Source of the DNA: JAPSGM01 sp036258735
GTDB lineage: Bacteria > Chloroflexota > Limnocylindria > QHBO01
Assembly: GCA_036258735.1 (NCBI GenBank)
Contig: DATADC010000194.1
Location: forward strand, 1-19,195
Direction: 5' to 3'
Length of the DNA stretch: 19,195 bases
This document shows positions 7,459-14,915 of this stretch, piece after piece (the first letter of the stretch is position 1; each line of letters opens with the position of its first letter). Both the position numbers and the translations under genes were made by a program. Below the pieces are notes generated by a model. It was given only the letters and a program-made list of their open reading frames with translations. It searched no databases and had not been told where the DNA came from.

Positions 7459-9041
7459 ACCCGGACGGCGCCCTGCCCGCGTCCGCCCAGCAGCGCCGCC
7501 GGGACGAGGGTGACGACCGCCACCAACAGAGCGATGTTCAGCACCAGCTGGAGCACGTCGGCGGCCTGGCCGCGGGACCACTCCTCCAGCAGGTCGACCA
7601 GCGCCAGGCTCTGGCGCGGATCCACGCCCACGAAGTCCGGCCGGCCGAGGGTGGTGACCAGCGCGTCCCGCCGTACGGGATCCTCGATCAGCGCCGTCAG
7701 CTCGTCGATTCGGTTCTGACCGATGCTGGTCAGCAGCGCCAGTCCCACGCTCATTCCCACCGTGCGCGTGATCTGGAGCATGGCGCTGGCCACGCCATAG
7801 GCCGATGCCCCCGCCGCCTCCACCGCCACGGTGGCACGCGGTGAGACGGTCAGCCCGAACCCCGCGCCGAACAGGGCAAGGTCGCGCACCAGGTGCTCAA
7901 GCGTGCTGTCCGTGCCCCAGCCGCCCGCGAGCCAAAGCCCCACCGCGGTCAGGGCCACGCCGAGCAGCGTGGTGATCCGCTCGCCGACGAGGGCGTTCAG
8001 GACCCCACCGAGCACGGCTCCGGCCGCGATGGCGACCGTCAGCGCGGTGAGCGCCGCCGCAGACTGCTCCGCGCCGGCGTTGAGGACGCGGTTGACGAAG
8101 ACTGGACCACCGATGATGGCGGTGGCCAGCGTGTAGCCCGTCAGCAGGCTCACCAGGTTGGCGGCCGAGAAGCGCCGGTCCGCGAAGAGACGCGGGTCCA
8201 CCAGCGGGCTCCGGAGGCGCAGCTCCAGCAGGACGAACGCGGCCAGGGCCGCTGCGGCGGCGGCAAAGCCCGTGAGGATCAACGGGTCACCCCAGCCGCG
8301 TTCGCCGGCCAGGGTCAGGGCCGCAACGCCGGCCAGCAGCGCGACGCTGATGAGCAGCGCTCCGGCCAGGTCGAGGCCGCCGCGCGCCCGCGGCGTCTCG
8401 ATGCCGCCGGCCACCACGTAGATCAGCAGCAGGGCCAGGATCCCGGCGGGCACGTTGAGAAAGAAGATCCATTGCCAGGTGGCCAAGTCCACGCCGGGCA
8501 GCGGCAGCCCCAAGTTGAGCAGCACCCAGGCGCCGTACGCCGGCCCCACGGCCATGCCCACGAACGTGGCCGCGCCCTCAACGCCCAGCGCCGTGGCACG
8601 CTGGCGGCCGACGAACAGGTGGCTGGCCAGCGACATCGACAGCGGCACGAGCGCGCCGCCGCCCAGGCCCTGCACCACTCGTGACCAGATCAGCCAGTCC
8701 AACCCGGCATCCGACCCGGCAAACCGCGACAGCCCGGCCCCGAGGCTGCCAAGGCTGAAGAGGATCAGCGCGGCGGTGAAGAGCCGGCGCGCGCCCCACA
8801 GGTCGGCGGCGCGACCGGCCAGCGGCATGGCGACGATGTAGGCCAGCAGGTATGCGTTGACGATCCACGAGGCCTTGGCGAGGTCGGCCCAGCCGCCGAA
8901 GTCGGCGACGATGGCGGGCAGGGCGATGGCCACCACCATCAGCTCGGCGCCGCCCAGGAAGACCCCAAGCGAGGCGATCAGAAGCACCGCCCACGCGGCC
9001 AGTGGATGCATGCGAACGGTCGGCTCGTGCTGGCCGTTCAC
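7407..9041 (-). CDS. MFS transporter, DHA2/EmrB-QacA-like (14-TM type)
   Basis: This 544-residue integral membrane protein resembles the 14-TM drug:H+ antiporter (DHA2) group of the major facilitator superfamily. Visible motifs include motif A, GRAADLWGARRLF, after the second TM helix, the SRVVQGLGGGALVPLSMSLA helix with a functionally important Arg, and a motif-C-like GPAYGAWVLL in helix 5. A large loop (RNRIDELTAL region) precedes the last TM helix, as is common in this group. GTG 9041 is chosen because it overlaps the upstream permease stop as GTGA, like the junction before it; ATG 9011 (MHPLAAWAVLL) is an alternative ten codons later. It is the last gene of the ABC-like operon. Substrate cannot be predicted; efflux of a lipophilic compound is typical of the family. 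Its stop lies 52 bp inside the 3' end of the opposing sortase-like gene. Confidence 0.88.
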   Translation of the reverse strand: MNGQHEPTVRMHPLAAWAVLLIASLGVFLGGAELMVVAIALPAIVADFGGWADLAKASWIVNAYLLAYIVAMPLAGRAADLWGARRLFTAALILFSLGSLGAGLSRFAGSDAGLDWLIWSRVVQGLGGGALVPLSMSLASHLFVGRQRATALGVEGAATFVGMAVGPAYGAWVLLNLGLPLPGVDLATWQWIFFLNVPAGILALLLIYVVAGGIETPRARGGLDLAGALLISVALLAGVAALTLAGERGWGDPLILTGFAAAAAALAAFVLLELRLRSPLVDPRLFADRRFSAANLVSLLTGYTLATAIIGGPVFVNRVLNAGAEQSAAALTALTVAIAAGAVLGGVLNALVGERITTLLGVALTAVGLWLAGGWGTDSTLEHLVRDLALFGAGFGLTVSPRATVAVEAAGASAYGVASAMLQITRTVGMSVGLALLTSIGQNRIDELTALIEDPVRRDALVTTLGRPDFVGVDPRQSLALVDLLEEWSRGQAADVLQLVLNIALLVAVVTLVPAALLGGRGQGAVRVQETGSATTISSPQLRL

Positions 9042-9760
9042 AGCTCGGCTCGGTCGAAGCCCATGACGGCGAGGAGCAGCGCGACCGCAGCGGTGGCCAG
9101 CGCAGCGCCCGCTCCACGTACCGCGTCCGCCAGCGGCCGAGCGGCCGTGTCCAGCGTGGCCAGCACGCCGATCCCGCTGGCCGGGAGCGTCGACCACCCG
9201 CTGAAGCCGAGCGCCGTACTGACCAGCACCGCACCGACCGGGAATGCGGTCGCCGCCGCCGCGGCCCACGGCGCCAGGATGCTGCCCGACAGCAGGCCAA
9301 CGGCGATGCCGGCCAGGCCGGCGCACCCCGCGGCGGCGATCGAGGCCGCCAGCGGCAGCGGGCCGGCCGGCAGCACCGCGACGCCCAGGGCCAGCCAGGC
9401 CAGGAGCGCCGTGGGCACCAGGCCCACCACGAGCAGCACGGCGAACGCCGCGAACCAGGCAAGGACGATGGTCGGACGACCGACGCCACGCACCGCCATC
9501 CAGCCTGCCGTGCCGCGGCGGCGCTCGGTGGCCATCGTCGCGGCGGCGAGCCCCGAGGCGAGTGCCAGCGCGGCGCCGAGCGCCGCCGCCAGCCAGGTGA
9601 GCGGATCCGGTGGCGCGCCCGCAAGGTCGGGCGTCAGGACGTGAGGCAGGAGCGCGGCGGGCATGCCGGCCAGCAGCAGCGCACCAACGACGCCGAGGAG
9701 CCTGAAGCTGATCCAGAGCTCCCGCAGGGCCAGTCCGGTCAGTGTCACGAAGCGGCTCAC
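9038..9760 (-). CDS. ABC-2-type membrane permease (probable)
   Basis: This 240-residue hydrophobic protein appears to have about six TM segments. The cytoplasmic sequence MATERRRGTAGWMAVRGVGRPTI after the second TM matches the ERxxGT element typical of ABC-2-type permeases (drug or lipid exporter family). It starts at GTG 9760, which overlaps the stop of the upstream NBD gene as GTGA, and it ends in another GTGA overlap with the MFS gene, so the three proteins are translationally coupled. No Shine-Dalgarno is visible before this start, consistent with reinitiation. It would be the membrane partner of the NBD-like protein. Because that partner has lost ATPase motifs, active transport by this pair alone is uncertain. 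The permease family is inferred from topology and one motif. Confidence 0.72.
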   Translation of the reverse strand: MSRFVTLTGLALRELWISFRLLGVVGALLLAGMPAALLPHVLTPDLAGAPPDPLTWLAAALGAALALASGLAAATMATERRRGTAGWMAVRGVGRPTIVLAWFAAFAVLLVVGLVPTALLAWLALGVAVLPAGPLPLAASIAAAGCAGLAGIAVGLLSGSILAPWAAAAATAFPVGAVLVSTALGFSGWSTLPASGIGVLATLDTAARPLADAVRGAGAALATAAVALLLAVMGFDRAEL

Positions 9761-10584
9761 CGCGGCCGCAGGTCGGCGTGTGTCGCCACCGGCGCGGAAG
9801 GTGCACCAAGCGCCGGCGCCCGGCCGACGCGCATGTCCGCCAGGGCCTCGATCCCCCGCGCATTGAACGGCAGATCCCGCGCCGCCAGTTCGTCCACGGC
9901 GGCATGCGCCGCCAGCCGCCCGTCGCGGATCAAGGCCACCTGGTTCACGAGCCCCTCCTCGCTGGCTGGGTAGCGACTGGCGAGGACCAGCGTGCGACGG
10001 CGTCCCGGCAGCGTGAGCAGCCGGCGGCGCTCGGCGGGGTCCACGGAGCGCAGCGGCTCGTCGGCGAGGAGCACCTCCGGATCGGTGATGAGGGCCGCGG
10101 CGAGAGCCACCTTCTGCGCGACCGGTGGCCCGCCGCGTCCGATCGGCCGGGTGGCATCGCGCCCCACTCCCATCCGGTCGAGCGCGTCCTCCACTCGCTC
10201 CTCGGCGTCACCGCGCTCGAGCCCGGCCAGGCGCGCGGCAAGGGACAGTGCCTCGCGCGGCGAAAGCCACGGATAGACGCCCGTCGCGGGGCCGACGTAG
10301 CCGACCCGGCGGCCCCAGCCGTCGGCCGCCTCCCGCCAACGTAGGCCGGCAATCGACAGCGTGCCGCCAGCGGGACGCGCCACGCCGGCGAGGATGCGGA
10401 CCAGCGTGGTGGCAACGTCCTCGGGCTGCGAGACGAGGAGCAACCGAGCCCCGACCGGGACGCTGAGGTCGATCCCCCGCAGGTCCCCGCGGCGGGTCCG
10501 TACGCCGCGGACCTCGACCGCCGCCGGCCGAAGTGCGCGCACCGCTGGGGAGGACCACAGCGCATCGGGCGTGGAGCTCGTCAT
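9757..10584 (-). CDS. ABC transporter nucleotide-binding-domain protein with degenerate ATPase motifs
   Basis: The 275-residue protein has the order and spacing of an ABC ATPase domain but most catalytic motifs are altered. At the Walker A position GPNGAGKTT is replaced by SQPEDVATT (52-60), putting Ala58 where the ATP-binding Lys belongs. The LSGGQ signature position reads GGPPV (151-155) and the H-loop His is Arg204 (LASRYP). Walker B VLLADEP (171-177) and the D-loop SVD (180-182) are kept, as are flanking landmarks such as VRILAGVARPAGG and VALIRDGRL. No frameshift restores the P-loop: the frame is open and other frames give no match. It is likely a pseudo-ATPase, perhaps a regulatory or heterodimer partner. 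ATG 10584 is chosen for the strong GGGAGGT ribosome site 4 nt upstream. It overlaps the permease gene by 4 nt. Confidence 0.85.
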   Translation of the reverse strand: MTSSTPDALWSSPAVRALRPAAVEVRGVRTRRGDLRGIDLSVPVGARLLLVSQPEDVATTLVRILAGVARPAGGTLSIAGLRWREAADGWGRRVGYVGPATGVYPWLSPREALSLAARLAGLERGDAEERVEDALDRMGVGRDATRPIGRGGPPVAQKVALAAALITDPEVLLADEPLRSVDPAERRRLLTLPGRRRTLVLASRYPASEEGLVNQVALIRDGRLAAHAAVDELAARDLPFNARGIEALADMRVGRAPALGAPSAPVATHADLRPR

Positions 10585-10588
10585 GCGC

Positions 10589-10595
10589 ACCTCCC
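10589..10595 (-). promoter_or_regulatory. Ribosome binding site deciding the NBD-like gene start
   Basis: GGGAGGT on the minus strand lies 4 nt before ATG 10584. It is one of the strongest Shine-Dalgarno matches in the window and excludes the longer in-frame start at 10632. Confidence 0.8.
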
Positions 10596-10622
10596 GGGTA
10601 GCTGTGGGACCGGCGGGTGCCG

Positions 10623-10631
10623 AGTCTATCA
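10623..10631 (-). promoter_or_regulatory. Possible extended -10 of the ABC-like operon (TGATAGACT)
   Basis: TGATAGACT on the minus strand ends 38 nt before ATG 10584. It would give a transcript start near 10616 and a leader of about 31 nt that contains the GGGAGGT ribosome site. It repeats the TGnTAGACTC pattern seen before the sortase-like gene. No -35 box is evident, as is allowed for extended -10 promoters. An alternative minus-strand -10, TATGAT (10667-10662), lies inside the ArsR operator. Confidence 0.4.
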
Positions 10632-10636
10632 CCCGG

Positions 10637-10666
10637 TTGACGCCCAGCCGTACGCGGGCCTATCAT
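10637..10666 (+). promoter_or_regulatory. Sigma70-type promoter of the arsR-inositol lipid operon
   Basis: A -35 box TTGACG (10637-10642, 5 of 6 matches) and a -10 box TATCAT (10661-10666, 5 of 6 matches) are separated by 18 nt, predicting transcription from about 10673. It is the best promoter-like sequence in the window and faces the regulator and the seven-gene operon behind it. The -10 box touches the inverted repeat at 10665-10680. Confidence 0.7.
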
Positions 10667-10680
10667 AAGCGCCGGCTTAT
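10665..10680. promoter_or_regulatory. Inverted-repeat operator (ATAAGC-N4-GCTTAT), probable ArsR-family site
   Basis: Six-base arms ATAAGC and GCTTAT flank GCCG and form an AT-rich imperfect palindrome in otherwise very GC-rich DNA. It covers the end of the -10 box and the predicted +1 of the regulator's promoter, the place where a repressor would block initiation. AT-rich palindromes at this location are usual for ArsR/SmtB-family repressors. Binding is inferred from position and symmetry. Confidence 0.55.
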
Positions 10681-10713
10681 ATGAGTCATCATTTGATAAA
10701 GAGTGGCTTGGAA

Positions 10714-11076
10714 ATGACGCTCTCCCAGGAGTCTGCCGCGGATCGCGACCTGCGCCGGCTCCGGACCCTGTACCGCGCCCTCGGCGACGAGACCCGACTT
10801 CGGGTCATCGGCCTGCTGGCCGAGTTCGGCCCGATGCCCGTCAACCAGCTGTCGTCGCGGGTGGGCCTCTCGCAGCCGCTCATCAGCTGGCATCTGCGCA
10901 TCCTGCGGCTGGCCGGCCTGATCGAGACCAAGCGCCAGGGCCGCGAGGTGATCTGCCGGCTGCGGACCGCGGCCTTCGAGGAGCTGCACGAGGCGGAGGC
11001 CCGCCTGGTCGGCGGCACGGCCGGCATCGATGTGCGCGGCGCGACCCGCGGCGCCGAGGTGTCGGATGTCGGCTAG
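10714..11076 (+). CDS. ArsR-family winged-helix transcriptional regulator
   Basis: This short regulator (120 residues from ATG 10714) has an ArsR-type winged helix: ALGDETRLRVIGLLAEFG, then the recognition helix region SSRVGLSQPLISWHLRIL, then the wing LAGLIETKRQGREVICRL. The metal-binding ELCVCDL motif of ArsR/SmtB sensors is absent and the only Cys is in the wing, so a metal signal is not supported; the ligand is unknown. A longer start at ATG 10681 is possible, but the predicted transcript begins near 10673, which would leave an 8-nt leader without a ribosome site. The ATG at 10714 has a weak GAGTGG 7 nt upstream. The gene overlaps the phosphatidyltransferase gene by 11 bp, so the regulator is translated with the lipid operon it probably controls. 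Confidence 0.85.
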   Translation: MTLSQESAADRDLRRLRTLYRALGDETRLRVIGLLAEFGPMPVNQLSSRVGLSQPLISWHLRILRLAGLIETKRQGREVICRLRTAAFEELHEAEARLVGGTAGIDVRGATRGAEVSDVG

Positions 11077-11767
11077 CCATCCCAGGACCCGCGACCTGGG
11101 GGCCGGCGACTCGCTGCTGTCGGCCCGCATCAAGGAGGGCGGCCGCGCCGTGCTGGCTCCGGTGGTGCGCCTGGCGGTGCGGCTGCACCTGAGTGCCAAT
11201 GCCGTGACGGTCATCGGGTTCGGCATCGTCGTCGTCGCGTCGGTCCTGGTGGCCAGCGGGAACCTGCTGGCCGGTGCGGCGATCCTGACTGCCGGCTCGC
11301 TGCTGGACGCGGTGGACGGCGCGCTGGCGCGCGCGCCCGGCGGGACCACGGCCTTCGGCGGCTTCCTGGACTCGACCCTCGACCGCGCCGGCGAGGCGGT
11401 CCTGTACGCCGGGGTGGTCGGCTACTACCTGCTCGCCTCCCCCGATCCGGCGGTGCCAGTGCTGCTGGCCCTGCTGGCGCTGACCGGGTCGTTCCTGGTG
11501 AGCTACACGCGGGCCCGCGCCGAGGGGCTTGGCATGCACGCCGAAGTGGGGCTGGCGCCGCGGGTGGAACGGCTCGTGCTGGTCATCGGTGGTATCGGCC
11601 TTGCGGGCGTCGGCCTCGAACTCGCACTCGTTGGCGCGCTGGGAGTAGTGGCCGGCCTGTCGGTCGCGACCACGGCGCAGCGCATCTGGCACGTCCACCG
11701 GCTCAGCGCGGGGGCGCCTCGCCCGGCCGGAGAAGATACGACAAGGGAGAATGTGATCGGTGGCTAG
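11066..11767 (+). CDS. CDP-alcohol phosphatidyltransferase, probable phosphatidylinositol-phosphate synthase
   Basis: This 233-residue integral membrane enzyme belongs to the CDP-alcohol phosphatidyltransferase family, which joins a CDP-diacylglycerol-type donor to an alcohol. The family motif is complete: Asp81, Asp84, Gly85, Ala88-Arg89, Gly98, Asp102 and Asp106, with the exact D-x2-DG-x2-AR-x8-G-x3-D-x3-D spacing. The later SYTRARAEGLG resembles the segment that contacts inositol phosphate in actinobacterial enzymes. The gene next to it makes inositol-3-phosphate, and an acyltransferase and PimA-like enzyme follow, so phosphatidylinositol phosphate is the likely product. Phosphatidylglycerophosphate synthase is the main alternative. 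ATG 11066 is chosen for the GAGGTG site 4 nt upstream (11056-11061). The gene overlaps its neighbours by 11 and 8 bp. Confidence 0.85.
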   Translation: MSASHPRTRDLGAGDSLLSARIKEGGRAVLAPVVRLAVRLHLSANAVTVIGFGIVVVASVLVASGNLLAGAAILTAGSLLDAVDGALARAPGGTTAFGGFLDSTLDRAGEAVLYAGVVGYYLLASPDPAVPVLLALLALTGSFLVSYTRARAEGLGMHAEVGLAPRVERLVLVIGGIGLAGVGLELALVGALGVVAGLSVATTAQRIWHVHRLSAGAPRPAGEDTTRENVIGG

Positions 11768-12971
11768 CGGCAACGGCAAGAGCGCGACCAACGGCAAGCG
11801 CGCGTCGGACGGCAAGGTCCGGGTGGCCATCGTGGGCGTCGGTAACTGCGCCTCCAGCCTGGTGCAGGGCCGGTACTACTACGAGGACGCCAAGGCCGGC
11901 GACTTCATCCCGGGGCTGATGCACGTCAACCTGGGCGGCTACCACATCCGCGACATCGAGTTCGTGGCGGCCTTCGACATCGACAAGCACAAGGTCGGCA
12001 AGGACCTCTCGCAGGCGATCTTCGCCAAGCCCAACAACACCTTCAAGTTCTCCGACGTCCCGCACATGAACGTGCCGGTCGAGCGCGGCATGACCCACGA
12101 TGGGCTGGGCAAGTACCTGGGCGAGATCATCGAGAAGGCGCCCGGGCCAACGGCGGACATCGTCGGCATCCTGCGCGAGCGCCGCGTGGACGTCATGGTC
12201 AGCTACCTGCCGGTCGGCAGCGAGCAGGCCACCAAGTGGTACGTCGAGCAGGCCCTCCAGGCGGGCGTGGGATTCATCAACGCCATCCCGGTCTTCATCG
12301 GGCGCGAGCCTTACTGGCAGCGCCGCTTCGCGGAGGCGGGACTGCCGATCATCGGCGACGACATCAAGAGCCAGGTGGGCGCCACCATCACGCACCGCGT
12401 GCTGACGCGGCTGTTCATGGACCGCGGCGTGCGCATCGACCGCACCTACCAGCTCAACTTCGGTGGCAACACCGACTTCCTCAACATGCTTGAGCGCGAG
12501 CGCCTGGAGTCCAAGAAGATCAGCAAGACCAACGCGGTCACCTCCATGATCGAATACGACGTGGACGACGAGAACGTCCACGTCGGGCCGTCCGACTACG
12601 TGCCGTGGCTGAAGGACCGCAAGTGGTGCCACATCCGCATGGAGGGCACCACCTACGGCGACGTGCCGCTCAACCTGGAGCTCAAGCTGGAGGTCTGGGA
12701 CTCGCCGAACAGTGCCGGCGTCATCACCGATGCCATCCGCTGCGCGAAGCTCGGCCTGGACCGCGGACTGGCCGGCACGCTCGTCGCACCGTCGTCCTAC
12801 TTCATGAAGTCGCCGCCGCTCCAGATCCACGACGACGTGGCCCACGAGCGGGTGGAGGCCTTCATCCGCGGCGAGGACAACGAGACGCTGGTCGGCACCG
12901 AGACGCCGCCGAAGCGGCAGGTGCGCCGGCTGTCCGCCAGCCGCACCAGGGCGGCCGCCGACGTCGGCTGA
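11760..12971 (+). CDS. ino1: Inositol-3-phosphate synthase (actinobacterial type)
   Basis: This 403-residue cytoplasmic enzyme is predicted to convert glucose-6-phosphate to 1L-myo-inositol-3-phosphate using bound NAD. The NAD-binding turn is GVGNCASSLVQG (26-37). Conserved active-site blocks are GDDIKSQVGAT (199-209, Lys203), LNFGGNTDFLNM (232-243), ESKKISKT (250-257) and KSPP (350-353). The length and these blocks match the short bacterial and archaeal form rather than the 500-residue eukaryotic form. The start is GTG 11760, with AGGGAG 10 nt upstream, overlapping the phosphatidyltransferase gene by 8 bp. That overlap ties substrate supply to the lipid synthase. The N-terminal 20 residues are Lys/Gly/Ser-rich and probably disordered. 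Confidence 0.95.
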   Translation: MASGNGKSATNGKRASDGKVRVAIVGVGNCASSLVQGRYYYEDAKAGDFIPGLMHVNLGGYHIRDIEFVAAFDIDKHKVGKDLSQAIFAKPNNTFKFSDVPHMNVPVERGMTHDGLGKYLGEIIEKAPGPTADIVGILRERRVDVMVSYLPVGSEQATKWYVEQALQAGVGFINAIPVFIGREPYWQRRFAEAGLPIIGDDIKSQVGATITHRVLTRLFMDRGVRIDRTYQLNFGGNTDFLNMLERERLESKKISKTNAVTSMIEYDVDDENVHVGPSDYVPWLKDRKWCHIRMEGTTYGDVPLNLELKLEVWDSPNSAGVITDAIRCAKLGLDRGLAGTLVAPSSYFMKSPPLQIHDDVAHERVEAFIRGEDNETLVGTETPPKRQVRRLSASRTRAAADVG

Positions 12972-13012
12972 GATTGTCCGCCGATAACCTCTCGGCCGAT
13001 GCCCTGAGCCCG

Positions 13013-14023
13013 ATGGGCGGCGCCGCTCGCGCCGTCCAGGAGGCCACCCCGCGTGCTCCGTCGCGTGCCGAGGAGCGGGAGCGCAGGCGCGAGGTCCTCG
13101 CCTTCTGGGGCTACCGCGCCGCGGAGCGCCTGATCGGCTGGCTGCCGCGCGGCCTGGTGCTTCCCATGTCCGCCGCGGTCGGCAACGTCGGCTACGACCT
13201 GGGCGGGGATAAGCAACGCGTGGTGCGCGAGAACTTGGCGCGCGCCATGGGGCTGCGGCCCGCCGACCGTCGCGTGGCATGGGCGGCACGCCGCGCGTTC
13301 CGCAACTATGCCCGCTACCTGGCCGACGTCATGCGCCTGGCCGACTCATCCCCGGAGCAGGTCGGCCGGCTGGTGGACATCGCCGACATCGGCCCGCTGT
13401 ACGAGGCCCAGCGGGAGGGCAAAGGCGTCCTGCTGTGCACCGTCCACGTGGGTGGCATGGACCTGATCGCGCCGCCGCTGCACCTGGCCGGGGAGGAGCT
13501 CAACGTGGTCGCCGACGACACCACCTACGGGCGCCTGTACGAGCACCTCAAGGCGGTGCGCGCGCGCCATGGCCTGACGCTCATCGGCTGGAGAAACCTT
13601 CGAGCGCTGTTCCGCGCACTGCACGCCGGCCAGAACCTGGTGCTGTTCTGCGACGGCGGCTACCGGCCGGGCGACGTTCCGGTCGACTTCCTCGGCGAGC
13701 CGACCACCTTCCCGCCGGGGCCGGCCACCCTCTCCGCCCGCTCGGGCGCCCCGATGCTGCCGGTCTCGGCTCGGCGCACCCGCGGCGACCGCTTCCACGC
13801 GGAGGGGCTGCCACTCATCCGCGCCACCAGCACGGAGCCTCGCGAGATCCACCGTGCCACCCAGCAGCTGGCCGACGCCCTGGGCGGGGTGATCGCCGCC
13901 GACCCCGGCCAGTGGTATATGTTCCGCCCGGTCTGGCCCCAGACCGATGCCGACCGCGCGCGCGCCCGCCGCGCCCTGGAGGCCGCGCGCCGCGGCGAGG
14001 ACTGGTCGAAGGTCGCCGCCTAG
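13013..14023 (+). CDS. LpxL/PatA-type lysophospholipid or glycolipid acyltransferase, copy 1
   Basis: This 336-residue protein belongs to the LpxL/HtrB/PatA acyltransferase family, which uses acyl-CoA or acyl-ACP to acylate glycolipids at the inner membrane face. The catalytic H-x4-D motif is TVHVGGMD, with His145 and Asp150. Later landmarks are LVLFCDGGYRPGDVPVDFLG, TTFPPGPATLSARSGAP and QWYMFRPVW near the C-terminus, where the family has a conserved aromatic segment. Flanking ino1 and PimA-like genes suggest the acceptor is an inositol phospholipid or mannoside. ATG 13013 leaves 41 nt after ino1. A TTG at 12974, 2 nt after the ino1 stop, is in frame and cannot be excluded. GGMD in place of the common GNWE/D makes this the more divergent of the two copies. 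Confidence 0.88.
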   Translation: MGGAARAVQEATPRAPSRAEERERRREVLAFWGYRAAERLIGWLPRGLVLPMSAAVGNVGYDLGGDKQRVVRENLARAMGLRPADRRVAWAARRAFRNYARYLADVMRLADSSPEQVGRLVDIADIGPLYEAQREGKGVLLCTVHVGGMDLIAPPLHLAGEELNVVADDTTYGRLYEHLKAVRARHGLTLIGWRNLRALFRALHAGQNLVLFCDGGYRPGDVPVDFLGEPTTFPPGPATLSARSGAPMLPVSARRTRGDRFHAEGLPLIRATSTEPREIHRATQQLADALGGVIAADPGQWYMFRPVWPQTDADRARARRALEAARRGEDWSKVAA

Positions 14024-14027
14024 GCCG

Positions 14028-14915
14028 ATGGGGGGCCTCCTGCTGCGGGCCGGACTGCACCTCGCCGACCTCGCCGTCCCCCCCCTGCCGCGCCGCGTGG
14101 CGTATGCCCTGGCCGATCGTGCGGGACGCGCCTGGCACCGGCGCTCGGCGTCCCGCCGGGCGCTCGTGGCCGAGAACCTGCGCCGCGTGCTGGCCGCGCA
14201 GGGCCGGCCGACCGAGGGCCGCGACTTCGACCGCCTGGTGGAGCGCGCCTTCGTCGAGCATGCCCGCTACTGGATGGAGGTCTTCCGTCTGCGCCACTAC
14301 CCGGAGGAGCGCTTCGCGACGATGCTGGAGGCCGAGGGCTGGGAGACCCTGCGGCCGATCTTCGCCGGCGGAGCGGTGGTGGCCATTCCCCATCTCGGCA
14401 ACTTCGAGCCCTTCGCCCACTTCCTGGAGTCGCAGGGCATCAGCGGCCTCTCGCCGGTCGAGGAGACGGAGCCCAAGGAGCTCTACCAGTTCCTGGTGAA
14501 GCGGCGCCTGGTGGGTGGGCGCGCCATCCGGCTGGTTCCGCTGTCGCAGTCGGTGCGGCCCATGCTGGCCGCGCTGCGCAGCGGCCACCTGGTGGCGCTG
14601 GCCGCGGACCGCGACCTCTCCGGCGACGGCATACCGGTGACGATGTTCGGCCATGCCACCACGTTGCCGGCAGGGCCCGCCACGCTGGCGCTGCGAACCC
14701 AGCGCCCGCTGCTGGTGGCACGCGCGCTGCGCCTGGGCCCGGACCGCTTCACCGCGACCGCCGTGCCCGTCGAGGCGGAGCTCTCCGGGGACTTCCGGTC
14801 GGACATCCGGACCCTGACCCACGCGCTGGCCGCGGGCTTCGAGCGGGCGATCGGCGAGGCGCCGGAGCAGTGGTTCGCCGCCTTCCAGCCGTACTGGACG
14901 GACCAGCGCTCGTGA
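14028..14915 (+). CDS. LpxL/PatA-type acyltransferase, copy 2
   Basis: This second family member (295 residues) starts 4 nt after the first. Its catalytic motif is PHLGNFE with His122 and Glu127, closer to the usual H-x-GN-W/F-E/D form than copy 1. The TTLPAGPATLALRTQRP block and C-terminal QWFAAFQPYW are typical of the LpxL/PatA family. It occupies the position that PatA, which acylates the first mannose of PIM, has beside pimA in mycobacteria, so it is the better PatA candidate. That role is inference. The ATG at 14028 is the first in-frame start after the stop of copy 1. Its TGA overlaps the GTG of the PHP gene as GTGA. Confidence 0.88.
   Translation: MGGLLLRAGLHLADLAVPPLPRRVAYALADRAGRAWHRRSASRRALVAENLRRVLAAQGRPTEGRDFDRLVERAFVEHARYWMEVFRLRHYPEERFATMLEAEGWETLRPIFAGGAVVAIPHLGNFEPFAHFLESQGISGLSPVEETEPKELYQFLVKRRLVGGRAIRLVPLSQSVRPMLAALRSGHLVALAADRDLSGDGIPVTMFGHATTLPAGPATLALRTQRPLLVARALRLGPDRFTATAVPVEAELSGDFRSDIRTLTHALAAGFERAIGEAPEQWFAAFQPYWTDQRS

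Noticed and set aside
9012..9905. Long N-terminal extension of the MFS open frame (total 832 codons) as a fusion protein
   Set aside because: The extension is Arg/Gly-rich, lies antisense-free but in another frame over the permease and NBD genes, and has no recognisable domain. The GTGA junction at 9041 explains the start.
10376..10450. Frameshift or sequencing error destroying the P-loop of the NBD-like gene
   Set aside because: The other two frames of this stretch encode no GxxGxGKS/T, and the residues on both sides align without a gap, so substitution rather than frameshift is the simpler reading.
10714..11076. Metal-responsive ArsR/SmtB sensor
   Set aside because: The ELCVCDL metal-binding motif is missing and only one Cys is present; no metal transporter recognisable as such is adjacent.
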